A stretch of 64,000 nucleotides of DNA from Gammaproteobacteria bacterium. GTDB lineage: Bacteria; Pseudomonadota; Gammaproteobacteria; Burkholderiales; Rhodocyclaceae. Of this stretch, positions 18,908 through 27,127 are shown piece by piece (position 1 is the stretch's first letter; each line of letters begins with the position of its first letter). Where the stretch lies: NCBI GenBank assembly GCA_018824085.1, contig JAHJHI010000050.1:62001-126000 (forward strand), written 5' to 3'. The translations under genes and the position numbers were made by a program. The notes under the pieces are model-generated. The model did no database searches and was not told the DNA's origin. It saw only the letters and a program-made list of their open reading frames with translations.

Positions 18908-19656
18908 GCGAACTGCGCATCTGTACCTGGAACATCCACAAGGGTTTTTCCCAGTTCAACCGCCGCATGGTGATCCACGAACTGCGCGAACGCCTGCGGC
19001 ATCTGTCATCGGATCTGGTGTTCCTGCAGGAAGTGCAGGGACAGCACCACGGACACGCGCAGCGCCACGCCGACTGGCCGGCCGAACCGCAGTACGAATT
19101 CCTGGCCGACCAGATGTGGCCGGAAACCGCCTACGGGCGCAACGCCATCTACGACCACGGCCATCACGGCAACGCCATACTCTCGCGCCACCCGATCGCG
19201 CAGACGGACAATCACGACGTATCCGCGCACCGCTTCGAACAGCGCGGCCTGCTGCATTGCGTGATCGAACCGCAGGCATCGCGGCGCGTCCATGCGCTGT
19301 GCGTGCATCTCGGCCTGACGGCGCGCGGACGCGAGCAGCAGTACGGCATGCTGTCACGCCTCATCGCGTCGAACATTCCGAAGGAAGACCCGCTCATCGT
19401 CGCCGGCGATTTCAACGACTGGCACAACCGCGCCGAAGACCAGTGGGCGCACGCGCTCGGCTTGCACGAGGCGCACAGCCTGTTCCACGGCCGGCCGGCG
19501 CGCAGCTATCCGGCATCCTTTCCGCTGCTGCGCCTGGACCGCATCTACGTGCGCGGGCTTGAGGTCAGTGAAGTCAAACTGCATGCCGGCCCGCCCTGGT
19601 CGCGCATCTCCGACCATGCCGCGCTGACCGCACGCATGTCGTTGCGCCTGCCATGA
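18904..19656 (+). CDS. Endonuclease/exonuclease/phosphatase family protein (YbhP-like)
   Basis: A 250-residue EEP-fold protein with the conserved elements ICTWNIHKGFS (metal-binding Asn), VFLQEVQG (metal-binding Glu), HLGL, GDFNDW and the C-terminal RISDHAALTA catalytic His. Family members cleave phosphodiester or phosphomonoester bonds in nucleic acids or lipids. It is coupled by ATGA overlaps to the genes on both sides. In E. coli the comparable ybhP lies beside clsB, as here. Confidence 0.88.
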   Translation: MSELRICTWNIHKGFSQFNRRMVIHELRERLRHLSSDLVFLQEVQGQHHGHAQRHADWPAEPQYEFLADQMWPETAYGRNAIYDHGHHGNAILSRHPIAQTDNHDVSAHRFEQRGLLHCVIEPQASRRVHALCVHLGLTARGREQQYGMLSRLIASNIPKEDPLIVAGDFNDWHNRAEDQWAHALGLHEAHSLFHGRPARSYPASFPLLRLDRIYVRGLEVSEVKLHAGPPWSRISDHAALTARMSLRLP

Positions 19657-20828
19657 GCCGCCTGCGGCCCGGCAACGTGCTGCAGCTGCTGGTGTGCGGG
19701 GTTCAGTACTTCCCGGCACTGGAGCAGGCGATCGATGAAGCCGAAAAGGAAATCTTCCTCGAGACCTATATCTTCGCCGACGACGAAACCGGCGAGCGCA
19801 TTGCCTCGGCACTCGCCCGGGCTGCCGCGCGCGGTGTCCGGGTCCGGGTGCTGGTGGATGGCTTCGGCGGGCGCGAGTTCGAACACACACACCAGCCCGT
19901 GCTCGACGAGGCGGGCGTCCACACGCTGATCTTCCGACCGGAGGTCGCGCGCCTGAGCATGCGGCGCAACCGCCTGCGGCGCATGCACCGCAAGCTGTGC
20001 GTCGTCGACGGCCGGATCGGCTTCGTCGGCGGCATCAACATCATCGATGACATGCACACGCCGGGCCAGACGCCACCGCGGTTCGACTATGCGGTAAGGG
20101 TGTGCGGGCCGCTGGTGACGAACATGCACATCGAATGCCAGAAGCTGTGGGAACGCGTTGCATGGGCGACCCTGCAGTTCCGGCCGCGGCTGCAGCCGCT
20201 GGACCGCTACCGGAACAAGCGGATCGGTGACGTGCGCGCGGCCCTGCTGGTCCGCGACAACCTGCGGCACCGGCACGACATCGAAGACGCATACATGGAC
20301 GCCATCGCGTCGGCCACGCGTGACATCACCATCGCCAACGCCTATTTCCTGCCCGGTCGCCGCTTCCGTCAGGCGCTGATACACGCCGCCGCACGCGGCG
20401 TGAAGGTCACGCTCATCCTGCAAGGACGCGTCGAGTACGCACTGCTGCACTACGCTTCGCAGGCGCTGTACGGCTCGCTGCTGTCGCGCGGCGTGCGCAT
20501 CTTCGAGTACAGGCGCAGCTTCCTGCATGCCAAGGCCGCGGTGATCGACGACGACTGGGCCACGGTGGGTTCGAGCAACATCGACCCGTTCAGCCTGATG
20601 CTGGCACGCGAGGCCAACATCGTCGTGCGCGACGCGGGGTTCACCGGCGAGTTGCGGCAGAGCCTGGAAGCCGCCGCGACGCACGGCGGCCGCGAACTGC
20701 GGCATCGCCAGTGGCAGCATCGACCGCTGCACGAGCGGCTCATGCGCTGGCTCGCCTACGGCATGGTGCGCATCATGATAGGCATCGCCGGCGAGCGCCT
20801 GAGCCGCCACATGCAGCGCCGGCGATAG
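19653..20828 (+). CDS. clsB: Phospholipase D-type cardiolipin synthase (ClsB-like)
   Basis: A 391-residue protein with two HKD motifs: HRKLCVVDGRIGFVGG (about residues 112-127) and HAKAAVIDDDWATVGSSNID (about 290-309). It has no N-terminal double membrane segment, which fits ClsB rather than ClsA. ClsB-type enzymes make cardiolipin or related lipids from phosphatidylglycerol. It is the last gene of an ATGA-linked trio. The substrate is inferred from family. Confidence 0.88.
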   Translation: MSRLRPGNVLQLLVCGVQYFPALEQAIDEAEKEIFLETYIFADDETGERIASALARAAARGVRVRVLVDGFGGREFEHTHQPVLDEAGVHTLIFRPEVARLSMRRNRLRRMHRKLCVVDGRIGFVGGINIIDDMHTPGQTPPRFDYAVRVCGPLVTNMHIECQKLWERVAWATLQFRPRLQPLDRYRNKRIGDVRAALLVRDNLRHRHDIEDAYMDAIASATRDITIANAYFLPGRRFRQALIHAAARGVKVTLILQGRVEYALLHYASQALYGSLLSRGVRIFEYRRSFLHAKAAVIDDDWATVGSSNIDPFSLMLAREANIVVRDAGFTGELRQSLEAAATHGGRELRHRQWQHRPLHERLMRWLAYGMVRIMIGIAGERLSRHMQRRR

Positions 20829-20837
20829 CGCAGACCG

Positions 20838-20870
20838 TTTCAGGCTGATTTCAGCTTGTTTCCCTACACT
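20838..20870 (+). promoter_or_regulatory. Direct-repeat operator and -10 box of the PepSY/two-component operon
   Basis: TTTCAG occurs at 20838-20843 and again at 20849-20854, an 11-bp period typical of OmpR/PhoB-family dimers. It sits where a -35 box would be, and TACACT at 20865-20870 can serve as -10. The sequence at the -35 position is poor, so activation by the downstream response regulator is a reasonable inference. Transcription would start near 20877, at the first codon of the PepSY gene. Confidence 0.6.
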
Positions 20871-20876
20871 GCAGGC

Positions 20877-21212
20877 ATGACTCCCCGACGCCTGCTCCTG
20901 CTGACTGCCGTGCCGCTGGCGAGTGCCGCGCTGGTGCTCGCCGCGACACTGCACACCCTGCCGTCCTACGCCGACGATGACGACCACGTCCGGGCGCGCC
21001 TGCTGCGCGAACGCGGTGAAATCATGTCGCTGGAACAGATTGCCGGGCGCGCCAGGGCGATTCGCGCCGGCAAGCTCATCGACATAGAGCTCGAACGCAA
21101 GCACGGCGCCTGGCGCTACGAAGTCGAATTGCTGGATCCCGAGGGGCGCGTATGGGAGATCGACCTCGACGCGCGCACCGGTGAAGTGCTCAAGCTTGAG
21201 CGGGATGACTGA
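20877..21212 (+). CDS. PepSY domain protein, first of two
   Basis: A protein of about 111 residues with an N-terminal membrane or signal segment (LLLTAVPLASAALVLAATL) and one PepSY domain beginning at IMSLEQIAGRARA and ending WEIDLDARTGEVL. PepSY domains are extracytoplasmic and often modulate proteases or sensor kinases. No Shine-Dalgarno sequence precedes the ATG and the predicted promoter leaves almost no leader. The stop lies 2 bases before the response regulator ATG at 21214. It is related to the second PepSY protein at the other end of the operon. Confidence 0.82.
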   Translation: MTPRRLLLLTAVPLASAALVLAATLHTLPSYADDDDHVRARLLRERGEIMSLEQIAGRARAIRAGKLIDIELERKHGAWRYEVELLDPEGRVWEIDLDARTGEVLKLERDD

Positions 21213-21213
21213 C

Positions 21214-21891
21214 ATGAGAGTGCTGCTGGCCGAAGACGACGAAGCACTGGTGGCGGGGCTGCGGCCCGCGCTGGAGCGCGCCGGCTATGCCGTCGACGTC
21301 GCCGGCGACGGCGTGACAGCGCTGCTGGCCGCCGCATCGACAGACTACGACGTCATCATTCTCGACCTCGGCCTGCCACGGAAGAGCGGCGTCGACGTGC
21401 TGCGCGAGTGGCGCGCGGCACAGCGCACGATGCCGGTCGTCGTGCTGACCGCGCGCGACACCTGGCAGGAGAAGGTGACGGTTCTGAACAGCGGCGCCGA
21501 CGACTATGTCTGCAAACCCTTTCACACGGAAGAGCTGCTGGCGCGCCTGGCGGCCGTCATCAAGCGCAGCGCCGGCAAGGCGCGTCCGACCGGCCCGCTC
21601 ACCCGCGGCAACCTGTCTCTGGACGAAACGACGCAGAGCATCCGGCTCGACGGCGGCGATCCGCTTGCACTGAGCAGCATCGAGTTCCGGCTGCTGCGCT
21701 GCTTCATGCTGCACGCCGGCCAGATCCTGTCGCAGCAGCGCCTCATCGACCACGTCTACGACAACTCAACCGAGCACGACAGCAACGTGATCGAAGCCCA
21801 CGTCACCCGTCTGCGCCGCAAGATCGGGCGCGAGTGGATACAGACACGGCGTGGCCAGGGCTACGTGTTCGACGCACCTCCCGCGCCATGA
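21214..21891 (+). CDS. OmpR-family response regulator (QseB/PmrA-like)
   Basis: A 225-residue regulator with a receiver domain MRVLLAEDDEALVAGL, phosphoacceptor Asp51 in IILDLGLPRKSG and the conserved Lys in VCKPF. A winged-helix DNA-binding domain follows, with EFRLLRCFMLHAG and SNVIEAHVTRLRRKIG. An ATG at 21205 would add three residues. The stop overlaps the kinase start (ATGA). It most likely binds the TTTCAG direct repeats ahead of the operon. Confidence 0.92.
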   Translation: MRVLLAEDDEALVAGLRPALERAGYAVDVAGDGVTALLAAASTDYDVIILDLGLPRKSGVDVLREWRAAQRTMPVVVLTARDTWQEKVTVLNSGADDYVCKPFHTEELLARLAAVIKRSAGKARPTGPLTRGNLSLDETTQSIRLDGGDPLALSSIEFRLLRCFMLHAGQILSQQRLIDHVYDNSTEHDSNVIEAHVTRLRRKIGREWIQTRRGQGYVFDAPPAP

Positions 21892-23267
21892 AACAGTCGC
21901 TGCACACCCGGCTGGCCACCGGCATTGCCGTGAGCTTCGTGCTGCTCGCCGGCCTGCAGTGGCTGCTCGCCGGCCTTGCCATCGAGCGCCTGCTCAAGGC
22001 GCAGCTCGCGCAGCGCCTCGAACGCGATGCCGAAGACCTGCTGGCCGCGCTGCACCTGTCGCCGGACGGTCGGCCTGAACTCGACGCCGCGCGCCTGGGC
22101 GGCGCCTTCCAGCGCCCCTTTTCCGGCCACTACTACCGCATCGTCATCGGCGACGGCGCCACGCCGCACGACATCGTGTCGCGCTCGCTCTGGGACCACG
22201 TGCTGGCACTGCCCGCCGCCAGCTCTGCAGCACCGAGGATTCAGCAATTCGCTGCCAACGGCCCGCAGTCGCAGGCGCTCTGGGTCTGGTCCGCGCGCTA
22301 CGTGAAGCAGGACCGTACGGTGCATGTCGCGGTCGCCGAAGACCTCGCGCCGCTGCAGGCGGGCCTGCAGCGCTGGCATCTTCTGTACGGTGCGCTCAGC
22401 GCGGCCGTGGTCGTGCTGGTGCTGCTGGTCCAGTACATCGTCGTGCGCCGGTCGCTGGCGCCGCTCGACGTGCTGCAGCGCCAGTTGCGCGAGCTGCAGT
22501 CCGGCACGCGCGAGCGCCTCGACGTCACGCTGCCGGACGAGATCGCACCGCTGGTGACGCAACTCAACAGCATGCTGTCCATCCTGCTGCGCCGCTCTCA
22601 GCGTTCGCGCAACGCACTCGGAAACCTGGCGCACAGCCTGAAGACGCGGCTGGCCGTACTGGTGCAGGCCTCCGAAGCGCCCGCGCTGGATGCGCATCCG
22701 TCATTGCGGCGCACGCTGGCCGACAGCGCCGACCTGATACACCGCGCCATCGACCGCGAACTGCGGCGCGCCCGCCTGATGGGCGGCGCACACCCGGCGC
22801 AGCGCACCGGCGTGCGCGCCGCGGCGCAGGCGCTGTCGGCAACGCTGCTCATCCTGCATGCCGGACGGTCGCCGCGGATCGACCTCGACATCGACGCCGG
22901 CACGACGCTCGCAATGGATCAGGAAGACCTGATGGAACTGCTCGGCAACCTGATGGACAACGCCTGCACCTGGTGCGCCAGCGCCGTGCGCGTCCGGCTC
23001 ACGCAGGGCGCCGATCTGCTGCTGGAAGTCGAGGACGACGGCCCCGGCTGCCCGCAGGCGCAGATCGACGCCATCAGCCAGCGCGGCTTCCGTACCGACG
23101 AATCGCGGCCGGGGCACGGCCTCGGGCTCGCCATCGTGCGCGACCTCGTCGACAGCTACGGCGGCACCCTCGATTTCGGTCACTCGACCGCTCTGGGCGG
23201 ACTGCACGTCACCGTGCATCTGCCCGCGACCCTGGGGCTGCACGCCCCGATACGGAAAGGAGATTGA
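21888..23267 (+). CDS. Sensor histidine kinase (PhoQ/QseC-like)
   Basis: A 459-residue kinase with membrane segments at about 11-32 and 167-187, a periplasmic domain of about 135 residues and a HAMP-like region. The phosphoacceptor His249 lies in GNLAHSLKTRLAVLV, with Arg where most kinases have Pro after the Thr. The HATPase domain has LMDNACTWC, VEDDGPGC and GHGLGLAI. It is coupled to the response regulator by an ATGA overlap and ends 1 base before the second PepSY gene. The ligand is unknown. PepSY neighbours suggest accessory sensing. Confidence 0.92.
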   Translation: MKQSLHTRLATGIAVSFVLLAGLQWLLAGLAIERLLKAQLAQRLERDAEDLLAALHLSPDGRPELDAARLGGAFQRPFSGHYYRIVIGDGATPHDIVSRSLWDHVLALPAASSAAPRIQQFAANGPQSQALWVWSARYVKQDRTVHVAVAEDLAPLQAGLQRWHLLYGALSAAVVVLVLLVQYIVVRRSLAPLDVLQRQLRELQSGTRERLDVTLPDEIAPLVTQLNSMLSILLRRSQRSRNALGNLAHSLKTRLAVLVQASEAPALDAHPSLRRTLADSADLIHRAIDRELRRARLMGGAHPAQRTGVRAAAQALSATLLILHAGRSPRIDLDIDAGTTLAMDQEDLMELLGNLMDNACTWCASAVRVRLTQGADLLLEVEDDGPGCPQAQIDAISQRGFRTDESRPGHGLGLAIVRDLVDSYGGTLDFGHSTALGGLHVTVHLPATLGLHAPIRKGD

Positions 23268-23268
23268 C

Positions 23269-23601
23269 ATGACAGCCTTCGCCACACGCCACGCCCTCGT
23301 TGCCGCCCTCGCCGCCTTTGCGGCATGTACCGTCACGCCGGCATTCGCCGATGACGACGATCTGCCGAAGATGCGCGCCATCGCCGGCGCCGCGAAACTG
23401 ATCAGCCTGGAAGACGCGAGCGCACGCGCGCTGGAAGCCAAGCCGGGCACCATCGTCGACGCCGAGCTGGAGCGCCGCTTCATGAACAGGGGCTATGACT
23501 ACGAGTTCGAGGTGATCGACGCCGAAGGTCAGTCCTGGGATGTCCATATCGATGGTCGCGACGGCAAGGTGCGTTCCGTCAGCCAGGACTGGTTCGACTG
23601 A
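23269..23601 (+). CDS. PepSY domain periplasmic protein, second of two
   Basis: A 110-residue protein with a signal peptide ending TVTPAFA and one PepSY domain, MSLE-like start ISLEDASARALEAKPG and end DVHIDGRDGKVRSV. AAAGGAGA precedes the ATG. It shares the layout of the first PepSY protein, with matching DDDD after the signal region and an xxELERR/K motif, suggesting duplication. It is probably soluble in the periplasm, where it could contact the kinase sensor domain. Confidence 0.85.
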   Translation: MTAFATRHALVAALAAFAACTVTPAFADDDDLPKMRAIAGAAKLISLEDASARALEAKPGTIVDAELERRFMNRGYDYEFEVIDAEGQSWDVHIDGRDGKVRSVSQDWFD

Positions 23602-23649
23602 GCCGGTAGAGCTTGCCCGGTCCGGTCGCCCGCGCTTGCGCCAGTTTCG

Positions 23650-24324
23650 TCAGCCGTCGTTCCCCAGCGCCGACACCAGCCGGTCCACTGCAGCTTCGGC
23701 CTGCCGGATCGACTCGGCCAGCCGTTCATCGGCGAACTCGTCGTACTCGACGGCCGCCGTGTGGACCTCGGTCACGCCGATGTAGGCGAAAGCCGTGCAC
23801 ACCGAAGCTTCCACGTGGTTGCGCTGGCCCATGCGCCCGCCCGGCAGGTACCCGAAATCGCCCCGTGACGAGAGGATCACCAGGCGCTTGCCGGCGTCTG
23901 CCAGCAACGGCCAGTACGGTTCGCCGTCCCGGCTTCGGTCAAACCCGAACGTGCGGCCGACGCGCACGATGTTGTCGATGTACGCCTTGAACGGCGCCGG
24001 CGGCGCGAAGTTGTACATCGGCACGCCGGCAACGATGATGTCCGCCCGCAGAAGCTCGTCGACCAGCGCATCGCTGACACGCAGCTCTTCCCTCATCCAG
24101 TCCTCGCGTGCGTGTTCTGGCGTGAATGCCGCGTGAATCCACTGCCCGGTGACCGGTGGCGGCGGCTCCTGGCCGACATCGCGGCGGATCACCTCGGTCC
24201 CGGGATGCAGCGCAGTCCACTGCCGGACAAAGCGGGCCGTCAGCCGTCGGGTATGCGAACCGTGGGCAAGCGTGTCCGAACCGCCCATGCGGGCGCTGGC
24301 GTCGATATGCAATAGCGTGGCCAT
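23650..24324 (-). CDS. azoR: FMN-dependent NADH-azoreductase
   Basis: A 224-residue flavodoxin-fold protein. It begins MATLLHIDASAR and has GVPMYNFAPPAPFKAYIDNIVRVG in two adjacent elements, the AzoR flavin-binding signature, then FDRSRDGEPYWPLLADAGKR. Members reduce azo bonds and quinones with NADH. AGGAG precedes the ATG. It is divergent from a LysR regulator with a 109-base gap, the usual arrangement when the LysR protein controls its neighbour. Confidence 0.9.
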   Translation of the reverse strand: MATLLHIDASARMGGSDTLAHGSHTRRLTARFVRQWTALHPGTEVIRRDVGQEPPPPVTGQWIHAAFTPEHAREDWMREELRVSDALVDELLRADIIVAGVPMYNFAPPAPFKAYIDNIVRVGRTFGFDRSRDGEPYWPLLADAGKRLVILSSRGDFGYLPGGRMGQRNHVEASVCTAFAYIGVTEVHTAAVEYDEFADERLAESIRQAEAAVDRLVSALGNDG

Positions 24325-24433
24325 GTGAAACAGCTCCTGTAAAGTTCACTCATGAGCCACGATATTCAACGCACAAGCCATTCATGACAAACGATATATC
24401 ATCACCGGACACATGACATCAGATCATCCATAA
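24325..24433. promoter_or_regulatory. Divergent azoR-lysR intergenic region
   Basis: This short, relatively AT-rich gap between divergent azoR and lysR contains repeated CATGA/ATGACA elements (about 24385-24420) and is the likely binding region for the LysR protein. A single clear T-N11-A operator cannot be chosen by eye. Confidence 0.45.
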
Positions 24434-25339
24434 ATGACCTTCCGGCTGCCATCCATGGTTTCTCTTCGCGCCTTTGAAGCGGCGGCTCGCCTGCGAAGCT
24501 TCAAGGCCGCCGCCGGGGAACTTGCCGTCACGGCCACGGCGGTCAGCCACCGCATCCGTGTCCTGGAGGAATACCTCGAACGCCCCCTGTTCCTGCGCAA
24601 GGTCCGGGCGGTCGAGCTGACACCGGACGGGGCAACACTGTTCGCGGCGGTGCGCAGCGGCTTCCAGACCATCTCCGTCGCAATCGAACACGTGCGCGGG
24701 CCACGCCGTGCATCGGTGACGCTGTCAACGACACCGGCATTCGCCACCAAGTGGCTGGTGCCCCGACTGGCGTCCTTTCAGGCGAAGCATCCCGACATTG
24801 ATCTGCATGTCCACGCGTCCAATACACCGGTTGACCTGGAGGCCGGCACCGCCGACCTGGCCATCCGCTACGGGCACGGCTGCTACAAGGGCGCGCGCAC
24901 CACTTTGCTGCTTGAGGATCGCTTTGCACCGGTCGCCGGCCCCGGCTTCCTGACGGCATCCGGCCAGGACGCGAGCCAATGGCCCCTGATCCATTTCGAC
25001 TGGCATCGTCCGCTGCCCGTAGACCTGACCTGGGCCGCCTGGGCACGCGAGACCGGACGCGAACCGTCCGCACTGGCGGCCGGCATCCGTTATTCCGAGG
25101 AAAGCCACGCCATCCAGGCCGCAGTATCGGGTCAGGGCGTGGCGCTGCTGAGTCTGCTGCTGGTCGAGGAAGAACTGCGTCTGGGATTGCTGCGGATCGT
25201 TGCCGGGCCGACGCTCAAGGGAATGTCCTACCACATCGTCAAGCCGGATCGGCACTCCGTCGGCTCCGGGGCGGTGTCCATCGTGGAAGACTGGCTGCTG
25301 CGGGAGGCCCGTCCGGAGCCGCCGAACGAGCGGAAATAG
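24434..25339 (+). CDS. LysR-family transcriptional regulator (GcvA-like)
   Basis: A 301-residue LysR protein. The N-terminal winged helix reads SLRAFEAAARLRSFKAAAGE and TATAVSHRIRVLEEYLERPLF, a GcvA-like subgroup pattern. The C-terminal effector domain starts near residue 92 (ASVTLSTTPAFATKWLVPRL). It probably controls the divergent azoR gene. The inducer is unknown, though an electrophile or quinone would fit. Confidence 0.9.
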   Translation: MTFRLPSMVSLRAFEAAARLRSFKAAAGELAVTATAVSHRIRVLEEYLERPLFLRKVRAVELTPDGATLFAAVRSGFQTISVAIEHVRGPRRASVTLSTTPAFATKWLVPRLASFQAKHPDIDLHVHASNTPVDLEAGTADLAIRYGHGCYKGARTTLLLEDRFAPVAGPGFLTASGQDASQWPLIHFDWHRPLPVDLTWAAWARETGREPSALAAGIRYSEESHAIQAAVSGQGVALLSLLLVEEELRLGLLRIVAGPTLKGMSYHIVKPDRHSVGSGAVSIVEDWLLREARPEPPNERK

Positions 25340-25427
25340 CCCGCGTTGCCGCCCGGCCCGCTCGGGCATCCTGTCGCGGCCGTCACGCGTCGCGCAGGCT
25401 GCGCACCGACCCGACGTCGTGAACGAA

Positions 25428-25454
25428 AAAAGGGCCGGACGAGCCGGCCCTTTT
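25428..25454. terminator. Bidirectional terminator between lysR and the TM-helix gene
   Basis: An 11-bp perfect stem (25428-25438 with 25444-25454) has a 5-base loop, with A residues on one side and T residues on the other. It lies between two convergent genes and can terminate both. Confidence 0.9.
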
Positions 25455-25472
25455 CCACATCCGCAGGCGCGC

Positions 25473-26939
25473 TTACTTCTCCTTGCGCCAGCTGGCCAGC
25501 CAGTGCTCCATCTGACGGCCGGCGGCCTCGCGCCCCCCCAGACCGAAGGACAGCGCAACAGCCACGGCAATCGCGCCAAGCGTCAGACCGAAAGCGAGAT
25601 TCACGATGTCATCGGCGATGCCCATGGCGCGCAGCCCCATCGCGATGACGACGCCGAGAATCGCGAAGCGCGCGACCTTGGCCAGACCGCTGCTGTGAGC
25701 GCCGCTGGCCTTGTCGATCGCGCCGTGCGCAACGTTGGCGAGCCAGAAGCCGATCACCAGGATGACGCCGCCCAGCAGAACATCGCCACCAAAGGTGATG
25801 AACATCGTGACGACATCACGCACCTGCGTGAATCCGAGCCGGTTGGCCGCTTCGACCGTGGCGAACAGCATGGCGAAGAACATCGCGACCCGGCCGACGA
25901 CGACGGACGCCGTGCTGCCTTCGCTGAACGCGTGCGTCATGCCGAGCTTCTGCGGCAGCAGGTCGAAACCCACGCCAGCCAGCAGACGCGCGATGAGGCT
26001 TGCCGCAAAGCGGGCGACATACCACGTGACCAGCAGGATCACGGCGGCGGCAACGATATCGGGCACCACGGTGAAGAAGCGGTTGAGCATGTCGGTCGCC
26101 GGACGCGAAATCGCATCGATGCGCAGCGCGTCGAGTGCGGCGATCAGCGCCGGCACGAACACCAGGATGAACACCAGCGTACCTGCCAGGCGGGACAGCG
26201 ACAGCGTGTCCGCCATGCCGACACGGCGGCCAAGTTCGTCTGCACCTGCAACTGCGAGCAGCTTGCTGACGAGGCCGCGCAGTATCGTGGCCACCAGCCA
26301 GCCGACGAAGCCGATGACGGCCGCTGCGAACAGGTTGGGCACGATTTCCAGTCCCTTGTCGACCATGGACTGCACCGGCTCAAGCAGACCGTGCAGTTCG
26401 AAGGCGGAGAGGATGGCCGGCAGGAACAGCAGGATGACGATCCAGAACAGCACGTCGCCAAGATTGTTGCTGATCGGCGCCACGCCCGCTTCGGCCGACA
26501 GTCGCTCGTCGAGCGTGGTCGCGGCCAGTGCACGCGTGCTGAGCGCACGCAGCACCGTAGCGATCACCCACACCACCAGCGACAGCGCAGTGCCTGCGAC
26601 CAGATTCGGCAGATAGCCGGTGATGCGCCCGACCAGATCCGCGAACGGTTCCGAAATGCTCTGCAGGTCGAGCGCGTTCAGCACCGCCACGAGGGTGATC
26701 AGCAGCACCAGCCAGAACAGGCCGATGGCAACCGGTGCTTCGACGTTGACGGACTGTCCGGTGACATCGGACACCTTCTGATTGAGTTTCGCCATGTGCA
26801 GGATGCGATTGGCCGCTGCGCGCACGATCAGTGCCGCAATCCAGCCAAGCACCAGCACGCCGAGTGCACCGAGCAAACTGGGCAGCTGGCTGCCCAGGCT
26901 GGTTTGCAACGAGCCAACGAGTTGGTCAAACTCCATCAT
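25473..26939 (-). CDS. Conserved TM-helix repeat membrane protein, mechanosensitive-channel-like
   Basis: A 488-residue integral membrane protein built of repeated units, each an amphipathic or membrane helix with the pattern LPNLVAGTALSLVVWVIA, VPNLFAAAVIGFVGWLVATI or VPDIVAAAVILLVTWYVARF. This is the conserved TM-helix family related to MscS channel pore helices, but no MscS beta domain is present. At least four repeats are visible. A role in osmotic or envelope stress is plausible from the family only. It has its own promoter region divergent from mmsA. Confidence 0.82.
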   Translation of the reverse strand: MMEFDQLVGSLQTSLGSQLPSLLGALGVLVLGWIAALIVRAAANRILHMAKLNQKVSDVTGQSVNVEAPVAIGLFWLVLLITLVAVLNALDLQSISEPFADLVGRITGYLPNLVAGTALSLVVWVIATVLRALSTRALAATTLDERLSAEAGVAPISNNLGDVLFWIVILLFLPAILSAFELHGLLEPVQSMVDKGLEIVPNLFAAAVIGFVGWLVATILRGLVSKLLAVAGADELGRRVGMADTLSLSRLAGTLVFILVFVPALIAALDALRIDAISRPATDMLNRFFTVVPDIVAAAVILLVTWYVARFAASLIARLLAGVGFDLLPQKLGMTHAFSEGSTASVVVGRVAMFFAMLFATVEAANRLGFTQVRDVVTMFITFGGDVLLGGVILVIGFWLANVAHGAIDKASGAHSSGLAKVARFAILGVVIAMGLRAMGIADDIVNLAFGLTLGAIAVAVALSFGLGGREAAGRQMEHWLASWRKEK

Positions 26940-27039
26940 TCTTACCTCCAGTAACTAAACAACACGCTCCGGACGCAGGTTTCCACACGCCTCCAAGCGG
27001 ACCATGCTAAAGGAAAAATGTAACGAGGTCTTGCCCGCA

Positions 27040-27055
27040 CGGGTGACGTCACCCG
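27040..27055. promoter_or_regulatory. 16-bp perfect palindrome, candidate operator
   Basis: CGGGTGACGTCACCCG at 27040-27055 is perfectly self-complementary and lies in the gap between the divergent TM-helix and mmsA genes, 73 bases before the mmsA ATG. It looks like a dimeric repressor site. No regulator gene is adjacent, so the protein is unknown. Confidence 0.55.
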
Positions 27056-27127
27056 ATCAGAACCGGCCGAAGAACAAGTCAATATGCATGCACATGGTCG
27101 ATCAACACGCCTTCTGGACACTCCATC

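Noticed and set aside
25200-26954. Plus-strand open frame opposite the TM-helix protein gene
   Set aside because: It is glutamine/histidine/arginine-rich, typical of antisense frames, and runs across the terminator at 25428-25454.
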